A stretch of 64,000 nucleotides of DNA, from positions 124,001 through 188,000 of the forward strand of contig NZ_FOJP01000002.1 in the NCBI RefSeq assembly GCF_900111835.1, read 5' to 3'. This DNA comes from Metapseudomonas otitidis (GTDB lineage Bacteria > Pseudomonadota > Gammaproteobacteria > Pseudomonadales > Pseudomonadaceae). The notes below the pieces were generated by a model. That model had not been told where the DNA came from. It did not search any database and saw only the letters and a program-made list of their open reading frames with translations. Below, piece by piece: positions 50,195 to 59,100 of the stretch; the stretch's first letter is position 1, and every line of letters begins with the position of its first letter. The translations under genes and the position numbers were made by a program.

Positions 50195-52507
50195 TCAGTA
50201 CCGGTAGTCCAGCGTGGCCATCAGGTTGCGCGGGGCGCCATAGGTCACGGTGTCGAAGTCACCCTTCTGCAGGGCGTACTTCTTGTCGAACAGGTTGTTG
50301 ACGTTGAGGCCCAGGTCGATGTCCTTGCTGAGGGCGTAACGTCCCATCACCGAGGTCAGGGCATAGGCACCCTGCTCGCCGCCCAGTGTGCTGGTACCGA
50401 CTCCCGGCGCCTGGTAGAAGCGGCTCTGCCATTTCACGCCCGTTCCCAGGGTCAGCTTGTTCCACGCGCCGGGCAGCCGGTAGGTGGTAAAAAGCTGGGC
50501 TGTGGTGCGCGGCAGCTGAGCGTTCAGACGCACACCGTCGCCATCCTCGGCGGTGAAGTGGGCGATACCGGCGTAGATGTTCCACCCATTGGCCAACTCG
50601 CCCTGCAGGTCGAACTCGATACCGCGAGACCGGGTGCCGTCGGTGCCGGTATAGGCATTGGCTCCACCCGGGGTGAAGGCTCCGGGGATCAGCTGCGCCG
50701 CGTTGTCCAGCTCGGTCTCGAACACCGCGATGGCGGCATTCAGACGTCCCTCCAGATAAGCCGCCTTGAGGCCGACTTCCTTGGTTTTGCCCTTGGACGG
50801 GGTGAGCACGTTGCCGGTCGTGTCGCGGAAGTCGGTTTGCGGGTTGAAGATGCCGGTATAGCTGACGTAGGCCGAGTAAGTGTCGTCGATGTCGTAGACC
50901 AGGCCGGCGTACGGGGTGAATTCGTTGTTCTTCTTGTAGTGCAGCGTCGTGCCGTTGGCATCGTCGTCGATCTGGTAATAATTCAGGCGTCCGCCAACGA
51001 TGAGTTTCAGCGGTTCGGCCAGAGAGAGGCGGGCCGCGCTGTAGACGCCGCTCTGCTTGACCTGGGTGCGGGTCGGGATACGCGGTATCGAATCGAAGTC
51101 GGGCCGGGCAAGGCCTGGGCTCAGGGAATAGACGTTGACCGGCGTAAAGCCTGCGAAGAAAGGCGCCACATCGTCCTGGCCGGCCTTGCGGCGTGAATTC
51201 GTCGCGCCTACCACCAGGTCGTGCTGGCGGCCCAGCAGTTCGAAGGGACCGCTGGCCATCACGTCGAACGTGTTCTGGCGGCTGCGCCCCTCGGACGCCA
51301 ACGCCACCGGAAAGGCTCCGCTGGGGAAGGTACCCAGCCCCGTTGCACGATCAGGGCGACCGCTCAAAGAGACCAGTTGGGCTTCGCTTTCGGTGCGGTA
51401 CTGGTTGGCCACGGCCTTGAGCTTCCAGCCGTTGTCGAAGCGGTGCTCGACTTCGGCAAACGCCGTCTTGAGGGTATTGTCGAAATGACTCCAGTTCTGT
51501 CCGTAGCTCTTGGAACGGGAGTACTCGATCTGCGTACCGTCGCTGAACCATAGCGGCAAGCCGCCCCAGGTGGCGCCCTTCGGTGTGATGTCCTGGTAGT
51601 CGTAGCCCAGGCTCACCGTGGTATCGGAGGTCAGGTCGGCTTCGATGATGCCGTAGAACGCCTTGCGCTCGGGCTTGTAACCGTCCAGGTATGAGTTCCC
51701 GTCCTGATAGGTGCCCACCAGGCGTGCGCGGATGCGGCCGTCCTCAGTAAGCGGTGTCGATACGTCCGCCATGCCTCGGTGAGTATCCCAGCTCCCCGCG
51801 CCGAGAGAGGCGGACGCGGCGAACTCAGGTGTCGGCCGTTTACGCACCAGATTGATGGCGGCCGAAGGATTGCCGGTTCCGGTCAGCAAGGCCGAGCCGC
51901 CGCGCACCACCTCGACACGGTCGTAAAACGCAGTGTCCAGGGCGTTGATGCCGCTCCCGTTGACGGCGTTGCCGACCACGGTAGGGATGCCGTCGTACTG
52001 CAGGTTGTTGATCAGCAGGCCACGCGAATAAAAACTGGTGCGCTCGGTATCGGCCTGGCGCGCGGTGACGCCCGTGGTGTTCTCCAGCACGCTCTGCACC
52101 GTATTGAGCTGCTGGTCGTCCATGCGCTGGCGCGTAATCACGGTCACCGCCTGGGGCGTTTCCTTCAACGACAGCGGCAGGCGTATCGCCGCTGCCGTCT
52201 CTCCCGTGGTGTAGGAGCCGGTACCCTCGGTGGTCGCCATGCTCATGCGGTCCGTCACGCTGATCGCCGGTAAGACCACTTCCTCGTGGGCGGTACCCGC
52301 TTCCCTGTCCTTTGGCTGAGTTGCCTCGGCGGCGGCTGCGCCCTGAGCACCGATGAGGATCGCCGCCGCAGCTGTCGGGCCCAACAGGCTGAGTGGCGCG
52401 CCCCACAAGCCATATCTATATGGGGCCACGCGGCGAGAGCTGGCGGCTAGCCGTACGTGCATGGCGAGAGCCCAGCGGGACTTCTCTACAGTCGTGAAAG
52501 TGCGCAT
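50195..52507 (-). CDS. TonB-dependent siderophore receptor
   Basis: A 770-residue outer-membrane receptor. A Ser/Arg-rich N-terminus is followed by a signal-like hydrophobic stretch (PLSLLGPTAAAAILIGAQGAAAA), a TonB-box-like EEVVLPAISVTDR and a plug domain (LKETPQAVTVITRQRMDDQ, RGLLINNLQYDGIPT, VRGGSALLTGTGNPSAAINLVRK-type). The 22-strand barrel ends with LMATLDYRY (terminal aromatic). It is the FpvA/FoxA/FhuA ferri-siderophore class without the FecR-signalling N-terminal domain. The ligand is unknown. I use ATG 52507. An AraC regulator lies upstream on the same strand. Confidence 0.88.
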   Translation of the reverse strand: MRTFTTVEKSRWALAMHVRLAASSRRVAPYRYGLWGAPLSLLGPTAAAAILIGAQGAAAAEATQPKDREAGTAHEEVVLPAISVTDRMSMATTEGTGSYTTGETAAAIRLPLSLKETPQAVTVITRQRMDDQQLNTVQSVLENTTGVTARQADTERTSFYSRGLLINNLQYDGIPTVVGNAVNGSGINALDTAFYDRVEVVRGGSALLTGTGNPSAAINLVRKRPTPEFAASASLGAGSWDTHRGMADVSTPLTEDGRIRARLVGTYQDGNSYLDGYKPERKAFYGIIEADLTSDTTVSLGYDYQDITPKGATWGGLPLWFSDGTQIEYSRSKSYGQNWSHFDNTLKTAFAEVEHRFDNGWKLKAVANQYRTESEAQLVSLSGRPDRATGLGTFPSGAFPVALASEGRSRQNTFDVMASGPFELLGRQHDLVVGATNSRRKAGQDDVAPFFAGFTPVNVYSLSPGLARPDFDSIPRIPTRTQVKQSGVYSAARLSLAEPLKLIVGGRLNYYQIDDDANGTTLHYKKNNEFTPYAGLVYDIDDTYSAYVSYTGIFNPQTDFRDTTGNVLTPSKGKTKEVGLKAAYLEGRLNAAIAVFETELDNAAQLIPGAFTPGGANAYTGTDGTRSRGIEFDLQGELANGWNIYAGIAHFTAEDGDGVRLNAQLPRTTAQLFTTYRLPGAWNKLTLGTGVKWQSRFYQAPGVGTSTLGGEQGAYALTSVMGRYALSKDIDLGLNVNNLFDKKYALQKGDFDTVTYGAPRNLMATLDYRY

Positions 52508-52530
52508 TAACAATACTCATTTGTATTTAG
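52505..52530 (-). promoter_or_regulatory. Possible Fur box at the receptor start
   Basis: AACAATACTCATTTGTATT resembles the 19-bp Fur consensus in about ten positions. It overlaps the receptor start region. The match is modest; iron control is plausible for this gene class but not shown. Confidence 0.3.
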
Positions 52531-52730
52531 AGGGCGCATTTAACGACAGAGGGGAGAGGGGAGGATGGCGAAATCAGGCCAGACTATTATTCGCTCAGGC
52601 CAAATATTCCCGATTTCATCGCATTGACCGTTTTGAGAAAGAAACTCGCGCAATGCGCAGTTCCGCCAGTGATATGGGCGGCCTGAGCGGCACATGGTGT
52701 GCGGCGGCCATACAGGTCAGCAGGACCAGT

Positions 52731-53582
52731 TCAGAGGCAGATGGGGACGGGGTGCGTGACGCCGGGGAGCGGAGCAGCCCCTGCTCCGCTGGTGCGATCC
52801 GACAGGTAGCGAGCTGGAGGCTTGCCCACCGTCTTGCGGAACATGGTGACGAATCCGCTGGCGTTTTCGTACCCCAGTTCCAATGCCACCGATTGCACGC
52901 TTTCTCCCTTGGTCATCCGTTGCAGCGCGAGGGTCACATGCAGCTGTCGACGCCAGCGGCTGAAGCTCATGCCAATCTCATGCAATAGGAGACGGCTCAT
53001 GCTTCGCTCACTCATACCGATACGCCTGGCCCAGGCGGCTTTCGAGGTCTTGTCGGCAGGGGCGGCCAGGAGCATTTCTGCGAGGCGACGCAATCGGGGG
53101 TCGTACGGCATGGGCAGATGCAAATCTTCTACTGGAGCCGCCACCAGTTCGTCGAGCAATACGGCGAGCAGCCGCTCCTCCCGCCCGCCCGGCTCATACA
53201 GCTCGGGAACAGTTGTTGCCTTCAGCATCAACTCCCGTAGAAATGGCGACACCGATATCGTGCAACAGCTGCTTGGAAGATCTGGCGCAGCATCGGGCTC
53301 GATGAACAGGCAGTGACACTCGACTTCCCCCGAGCCCCAAGCCGAGTGGGGCAGGTCTCCCGGGATCCACAAGGCGCACTGCGGCGGCACGATCCAGACA
53401 CCGTCCTCGATTTCGCAGTTGAGGATGCCTCGTACCGAGTAGATCAGTTGCGCCTTGCGGTGCTGATGCGTGGCATTTTCCCAGTCCTTGCCGGCCAGCG
53501 TTGCACTCAGTGCCATGACGGGGCGCGAGACGCTGTCGACGTCCCTGGGGGCGCTTTGATCGGTGATGGCAATGCTCGACAT
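52731..53582 (-). CDS. AraC-family transcriptional regulator
   Basis: A 283-residue protein. The N-terminal cupin-type ligand domain (QLIYSVRGILNCEIEDG, ALWIPGDLPHSAWG) is followed by the double HTH of the AraC family (TSKAAWARRIGMSERSMSRLL and VQSVALELGYENASGFVTMFRKTVGKPPARY). It probably activates the receptor gene that follows, as PchR-like and AlcR-like regulators do for siderophore systems. Upstream, after about 100 bp, comes the junction with the duplicated bdh fragment. Confidence 0.9.
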   Translation of the reverse strand: MSSIAITDQSAPRDVDSVSRPVMALSATLAGKDWENATHQHRKAQLIYSVRGILNCEIEDGVWIVPPQCALWIPGDLPHSAWGSGEVECHCLFIEPDAAPDLPSSCCTISVSPFLRELMLKATTVPELYEPGGREERLLAVLLDELVAAPVEDLHLPMPYDPRLRRLAEMLLAAPADKTSKAAWARRIGMSERSMSRLLLHEIGMSFSRWRRQLHVTLALQRMTKGESVQSVALELGYENASGFVTMFRKTVGKPPARYLSDRTSGAGAAPLPGVTHPVPICL

Positions 53583-53681
53583 GATGAACCGGGTCTTGGA
53601 TGGAGGATGAGGTGATGGCCTGGCCGGAAAATACTATGGGCAACTTGCTCAATTACTTCTAGCCATTCCTCTTGTTTTGCG

Positions 53682-54257
53682 CTGCGGCTCCGACCTGCAC
53701 GAGTACGTCGCCGGCCCCGTGTTCATCCCCGTGGAAGTGCCGCACCCGCTCACCGGCATCAAGGGCCAGTGCATCCTCGGCCACGAGTTCTGCGGCGAGA
53801 TCGTCAAGCTCGCCGAATCCGCGCGCTCACCCAGGACCTGGGCGCCGACGTCAGCTTCGAATGCATCGGCAACAAGCACACCGCCAAGCTCGCAATCGAC
53901 GCCATCCGCAAGGCCGGCACCTGCGTGCTGGTGGGCATCTTCGAAGAGCCCAGCTCGTTCAACTTCTTCGAACTGGTGGCCACCGAAAAACAGGTCCTCG
54001 GCGCCCTGGCCTACAACGGCGAATTCGCCGACGTCATCGCCTTCATCGCCGACGGCCGCCTCGACATCACGCCCCTGGTCACCGGCCGCATCGAGCTGGA
54101 GCAGATCGTCGAAAAGGGCTTCGAAGAGCTGGTGCACAACAAGGAGCACAACGTGAAGATCATTGTTTCCCCGCGTGCGGCATAAGCCCCGACTGAGGCC
54201 GCGAACTGCGGCCTGACCCCGGCGCCAGGCCGGGTTTTTTTGTGAGGGAGGGGGAGT
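53682..54257 (+). pseudogene. Decayed second copy of the bdh 3' part with its terminator
   Basis: Homology to the intact bdh begins at its CGSDLHEY codons (intact position about 48175) and ends after the terminator (about 49205). Only scattered mismatches are seen between copies. The 5' part of the gene is missing. An internal segment of 450 bp (intact 48301-48750) has been deleted at a GCTCG microhomology, which alone would keep frame; an additional one-base loss (GAGATCC to GAATCC) shifts it. The zinc-site residues after GHEFCGE and the cofactor-binding region are lost, so no enzyme is made. The duplicate terminator is intact (54193-54241). Confidence 0.92.
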
Positions 54258-54419
54258 AGGTGGACCTTTGATGGGTAGGTATCGGCCGGATGCAGTCATT
54301 GTGGTTCTATGAGCGTCGAGTCGATTTGACCTCCCTAAGCTGGTTTCAAAAGTGGCAATTGGCCACGCACTGATTAGTATTTCTCCTGAAGGACATGTCC
54401 TGGTCAAGGAGAGACGCTA
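54258..54419 (+). promoter_or_regulatory. Upstream region of the DUF6119-like gene
   Basis: 162 bp where base composition drops sharply compared with the flanking Pseudomonas genes. It contains a perfect 12-bp palindrome AGGACATGTCCT (54390-54401), directly before the ribosome binding site AAGGAGAG. The palindrome could be an operator. No promoter elements are assigned. Confidence 0.4.
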
Positions 54420-56090
54420 ATGCCAAATCCAGAGAAGACTAGAACTCTTTCAGTGCGGCTCTTACGAGACGCGCAGAGGCCAGATGCTGCGTTGAAGCTT
54501 GCCTATGTACCTGGCAGTGAAAAAGGAGCATTGCGGAAGTTCGCTTGGACGGGAATCGACGATGCGGTTCTCTTCGTTGGTCAGCTCTACACGAACCCAC
54601 CATCTTGGCTTCCCTTTGTCGAGGAGCACTTGGATGGCGAAGTGGGGCGAGTCATCTCTAGTGGCGCGGGTGCAATTCTAATACTCCCCATACGTAATCG
54701 TCTTATGGCGATCTGTTTCGGCCATATCCACTTGGCATTGAATGACGATGCATTCGAGCGCCACTTCGGTCTGAAAGTAACGCTGAACTCCGTACCTCGC
54801 GATGGGATCCGGTCTCTGGACTTAGCTACTCCCGACGCAGTTACCTTTCAGAAACGAGTACAGGCCAGCCGTGACAGTGACGTCCAAGACTTCGGCGTGG
54901 ACATGCTCCGAGATCTAGCACGCGTCGCTGGGGGCACACCTACCGATCAAAATTTTGCCAAGTTCTTGGCGGGGAGTGACAGCCTGTCTATTACCTGTCG
55001 GGTAGGCTCAGACGATCTTCAGGAGAAGTGCGAGGAGATCTTGGCCGCGTACAACGCCGAAACGTACAAGGCGGATTTTGCATGGGTCGACAACATGCAA
55101 ACTGTCAGAGACAGCGACACGATCCTGGCATTGGACGAGCGTCTGTTTGAAGCGTTGCAGATCCTCCGGCAAGGTGGTGAGAGCGATCTTCATATGGCTC
55201 CGCCTGAGGTGCTGGACTACGAAGAAGGCTGTCTATTGCACTACAACGGGTTTGGAGGTGGCGGCACTCAATTTCATAGTCTCTCCATTGAGGACTATGT
55301 CGAAGAGCTTAATCGCTGCGGTTTCAAAGGCGATATCAATCAGGTGCGCGAAAAACACTACATCCGGGCGAAGACCGGCTCCTCTGAGGTCTTCAATACT
55401 CAATGGAAGGTCTATCAATGCTTCACGTTCGAAACCACTTTGGGCAAAGGAGGCGAGGAAATAAGCTACGTCCTCTTTTCTGGAAATTGGTACTGCATCG
55501 AACGCAACTTCAAACAGAAGGTTGAGCGGCGATTCCAGCAGATCCGCAAGATCACAATCATCGGACCTACTCACTGCAAGAACGAAAGGGATCTGATTGC
55601 TCATCTAGTGGAGACCAGGCCCGATTTGTTGTGCCTCGATCAAGTGAAGATCAATCCTCAAGGCGTGAGGTACGCGAACATAGAGCCTTGCGATTTTTTG
55701 TCAGATACCAAGCAGTTCATCCATCTGAAAGATGGCCATTCCTCTGGCCCCATCAGCCACCTTTGGTCGCAGGGAGTCGTCAGCGCTGAAGCGCTAATTG
55801 GGGATGAAGCATATAGAAAGAAACTTCGCCAAGAGGTCAGGCAGCGTCGAGCAGGGGCTCTAGCCCTGCTGCCAGCGATCAAAGGAAAAGTGTCTCGATC
55901 AGAGTACACCGTTGTGTATGGCGTAATGCGAAAGCCTTACAAGGATGGAAGCGTGGATCTCCCATTCTTTAGCAAAGTGAGTCTGCAGGCGGCGGCAGAT
56001 CGTTTGGAGCAACTCGATATACCAATGGCACTGGAGATCATTGCTAAGCCGGCTGGTGAACTTGGTGCTGAAGAAGGTGATGGAGAGTAA
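54420..56090 (+). CDS. DUF6119 (TIGR04141-like, sporadically distributed) protein
   Basis: A 556-residue soluble protein with no signal peptide or membrane helix. Overall pattern fits the sporadically distributed DUF6119 family as I remember it: an N-terminal SVRLLRDAQRPDAALK segment, GSGDS-like FLAGSDSLSITC near the middle, and a C-terminal IVYGV/LPFFSKVSL block (TVVYGVMRKPYKDGS, LPFFSKVSLQAAADRLEQL). No catalytic motif could be assigned with confidence. GC near one half in the lines checked, versus two thirds for neighbours, indicates transfer. The start has AAGGAGAGACGCTA. It faces the STAND NTPase gene, 109 bp apart. Family assignment by eye, moderate certainty. Confidence 0.7.
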   Translation: MPNPEKTRTLSVRLLRDAQRPDAALKLAYVPGSEKGALRKFAWTGIDDAVLFVGQLYTNPPSWLPFVEEHLDGEVGRVISSGAGAILILPIRNRLMAICFGHIHLALNDDAFERHFGLKVTLNSVPRDGIRSLDLATPDAVTFQKRVQASRDSDVQDFGVDMLRDLARVAGGTPTDQNFAKFLAGSDSLSITCRVGSDDLQEKCEEILAAYNAETYKADFAWVDNMQTVRDSDTILALDERLFEALQILRQGGESDLHMAPPEVLDYEEGCLLHYNGFGGGGTQFHSLSIEDYVEELNRCGFKGDINQVREKHYIRAKTGSSEVFNTQWKVYQCFTFETTLGKGGEEISYVLFSGNWYCIERNFKQKVERRFQQIRKITIIGPTHCKNERDLIAHLVETRPDLLCLDQVKINPQGVRYANIEPCDFLSDTKQFIHLKDGHSSGPISHLWSQGVVSAEALIGDEAYRKKLRQEVRQRRAGALALLPAIKGKVSRSEYTVVYGVMRKPYKDGSVDLPFFSKVSLQAAADRLEQLDIPMALEIIAKPAGELGAEEGDGE

Positions 56091-56133
56091 AGGACGGTAC
56101 ATGCTTAGGGCGGGGATTAGTCGGCCACGAGAG

Positions 56134-56183
56134 GCAGTTACCGGCCAATAGCTGCCGGTTAGGACGAGCAGTTACCGGCCAAT
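56134..56183 (+). repeat. Two direct copies of a GCAGTTACCGGCCAAT motif
   Basis: Exact 16-bp copies at 56134-56149 and 56168-56183, 34 bp apart, with an inverted AGCTGCCGGT between them. They occupy the convergent spacer between the two low-GC genes. A one-mismatch copy in inverted orientation lies at 60303-60317, on the other side of the NTPase gene. Confidence 0.75.
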
Positions 56184-56199
56184 GGAGCGTCGGGCTAGC

Positions 56200-59100
56200 C
56201 TATTCGAAGCTCCCAGTACGCTCGCGCTCCTCTTCGTCCTCTCGAAGCTCCTCCGCTGCGATTCTTCGTTCGAGGCTCGCTCTAGCTGTCGCCAATACTG
56301 GTTTCAGCTGTTCTTCGTTACCGAGACTCAGAGCATCGAGAAGCGGAATCCGTTTCTTCAGGATTTCGGCCAAAGACCCGGACCAGCCTGAAGGCGTAAA
56401 TCGCTTCAAATAGGCTTCGATTACAGCCTTCTTATCAGGAGCATTAGCTAGCACAGCCAGCGCGGCATCCGAAATAACCAACTCAGAATCGTCCACAGAG
56501 TCGATATTGGTATGCCCTTCACTTGCTCGCCTTCGCGTGTCGAATAGCTTACAGCTCCGCGCCGCGAACACGTAACGATCAGGCGGCGAGTCATTACACC
56601 AATCGATCAATGCCTCCGGTGGGACTATGCTCAGGGCTGTCTCCCTCCGATCATTGTAAGGGTGCCCAATCACCGGCAACATCTGACGGTAGTAACCTTC
56701 ATCTCCGGGAACATAGATCGCGTCAAGAGTTAGTCGCGGCATGTGCCTCAGGAATGGAGAAATTGCGTCTTTGACGGCATCTCTATCGGAATAACCACCC
56801 TCCATCGTGCGCGCAAAGGTAACCAGACCGTTCAAGACCTCCAGCGCTGCTTCGGAAGAAGCTAATCGCTTCAGTGAAAACTCCAATACGCCCTCAATGT
56901 GGTAACCGCTATTGGCGCGATCCCCAAGAACCTGTCCCCAGTCGGCTGAGCGCAAAAGATTCAGGCAGGTTGTCGCCAGAGACTCCTTGTACGCATCATC
57001 GTGATCTGACGCACAGTGGACGACCATTGAAAGAACGTCGAGAAACACTCCCCCACCATCAGGCAGCAGTGCTATTGCAGCAAGCAACTCACCAATCTCT
57101 GCAACAGAGAATGCGTCGGTTTGTCTCCCCATCCCGAGATAGGAGTATTGCCAGGCAGGGGTAGCCCCAGCCTTAATTGATTGGAGGATACGAGCGTAAG
57201 CCGCTTGGTTCAGCGGTATGCAATGAAGGTCCATGATCCACTTGACCCAAATTGCATCAGTCACCGCGCTGTCGAGGAACTCCTCGGCACAAGCGGGAGA
57301 TGCATGATGCCAGCCGTTGATCAATCCGCGTAGGAACAAGACACCTACTGTTCCGGGAGTGGCAGTGGCGATATGTACCTTAGCCGCATCCAAAATCCAT
57401 CTCGGGTCCGCAATCTTCTTTCCAACACCAACCCCCAAAGGAAATGCGTTGGCCCCTGACTTGGTTGAGATCAATTGCGGGAGTAACTCCAAGATTAGGC
57501 CGTCAATGGTGGCAGCGGCCTCCCCAAGCTCTTCCAAGGCCTGGTTTGAGTTGCGGATTCGCTCACCAGTTGTTTTATCAAGCTGATCTGCATCATCGCC
57601 ATCAAGATCTAGGTCGAAATTGTTCGAGTCTAGAAGTCGAGCTCGAATCATGTCTGGTATAGCCTTCGGTTTGAGAAACTTCTCCAACTCGCGCAGCTCG
57701 TTCTGAACTGCCTCATCGCATTTGCTCGAGTCATAGCGAAGGATGCTTTTGACTCCAAACCAACCTTGAGGCCAGCTCACGACAGAAGCCAGTTCTTTTA
57801 CGGCTGCACACACTTCTGGCCTCAGACTCGTGCCAAGCCAAAGCCCTCTTAAGCGGCGACCCAAAATAGATCTGCAACTTTCAGCAAGGTCGGACTTCTG
57901 CTTACCAATGTCGCGTGCCATGCGGAGGAACGGCATAAACCACGACTCAACATCTGATCGGGATTCCGGAGCCCATCCCTCGCTCCGCTTTCGAGCTCCG
58001 AAATCGAAACTGCTCACAGAGGTAAAGTGCATTGCCTCAAGCGCGGCATCGAGCAGCAACAGCCCCAACTGCTCTCGCTTAGGATCGGCGGATTCAAGCA
58101 ATTTTCTGACGAACTCTGACCTGAGATTGGGAGGGGCATTCGTCCCGGATAGTACGCAGAAAAACAGAGACTTCAGAAGTTCCACAGATTCGTGCCGCCC
58201 CTTTTCCTGGGGGGCTGCCAAGGCGAATTTCACAAGAATATCGGCGGCCATCTCGAAGTCTTCTTCTTCGAACGCGATGGCTTTCAACGTGTGCGCATAC
58301 TGAGCACGTTGTCTGTTTTCGTCCGAAAGAAAGCTAGGGATATTGGCAGCCCGCCCAATTGCCGCTAGGGCGACCTTTGGAGATACAGGCGCAATGTTGT
58401 GAAAAATCTCATGGCCAATGTCATTGAGAGCCGTTAGATCTCCCAAACGGCCGGATGGCGAGAGCCAGTCCCGTACAAGCTCGGCGGCTTTTGCGCTTTC
58501 ATGTAGGTAACCAAGTCGCCGCGAGAACGACCGGGCAACACGGTCGGTCGCGGTATCGACAAAGATACTCACGATCTGCGATTTGGGTATCGCTTCTAGT
58601 GCCTGGGCTGCAAGTCGATTAGCAATCGCGTGTGGCAAAACAGCACGCCATTTTCCCCGCGCCTGTACAAGACCTCTTCGCTGTAGATCAACCACTTTTC
58701 GCTGTAGGGTGATCAATGAAACGTCAGCAACAGCGGCAATTTTGTTGAGCTCTGAACTAGGGCCATCGTCCTCGCCGTCGAACGAGTACAAGATACTGGC
58801 CGCTTCCGCGCAGCTGAGGAGATCTTCATTCTCGGCGTTTTTCTGATGAAATAGGCGCTTGAACAAGTCAGAGTCTCGCAACCGCGCCAGCTCACCAGTC
58901 GTCGTAACCGTCGCTGCCAACGCAAACGCGACGCGAGCATTACCGTCTGAGAATGCGGTGATCGTATCGACATCACTGAGCGATAGGACTGGATAACGAC
59001 GCTGAAGAAGCTTCTTGATTACGTCATCGGAGGAGCCTTCGAGACGGTAGCACTTCGTGGCGTCTGGTAAGTCGTCTCGAACGTCGTACTCAACAGTAAC

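Noticed and set aside
53677-54156. A 159-codon frame covering the bdh copy
   Set aside because: Only its first part is in the bdh frame; the rest is a frameshifted shadow. Treated as a pseudogene.
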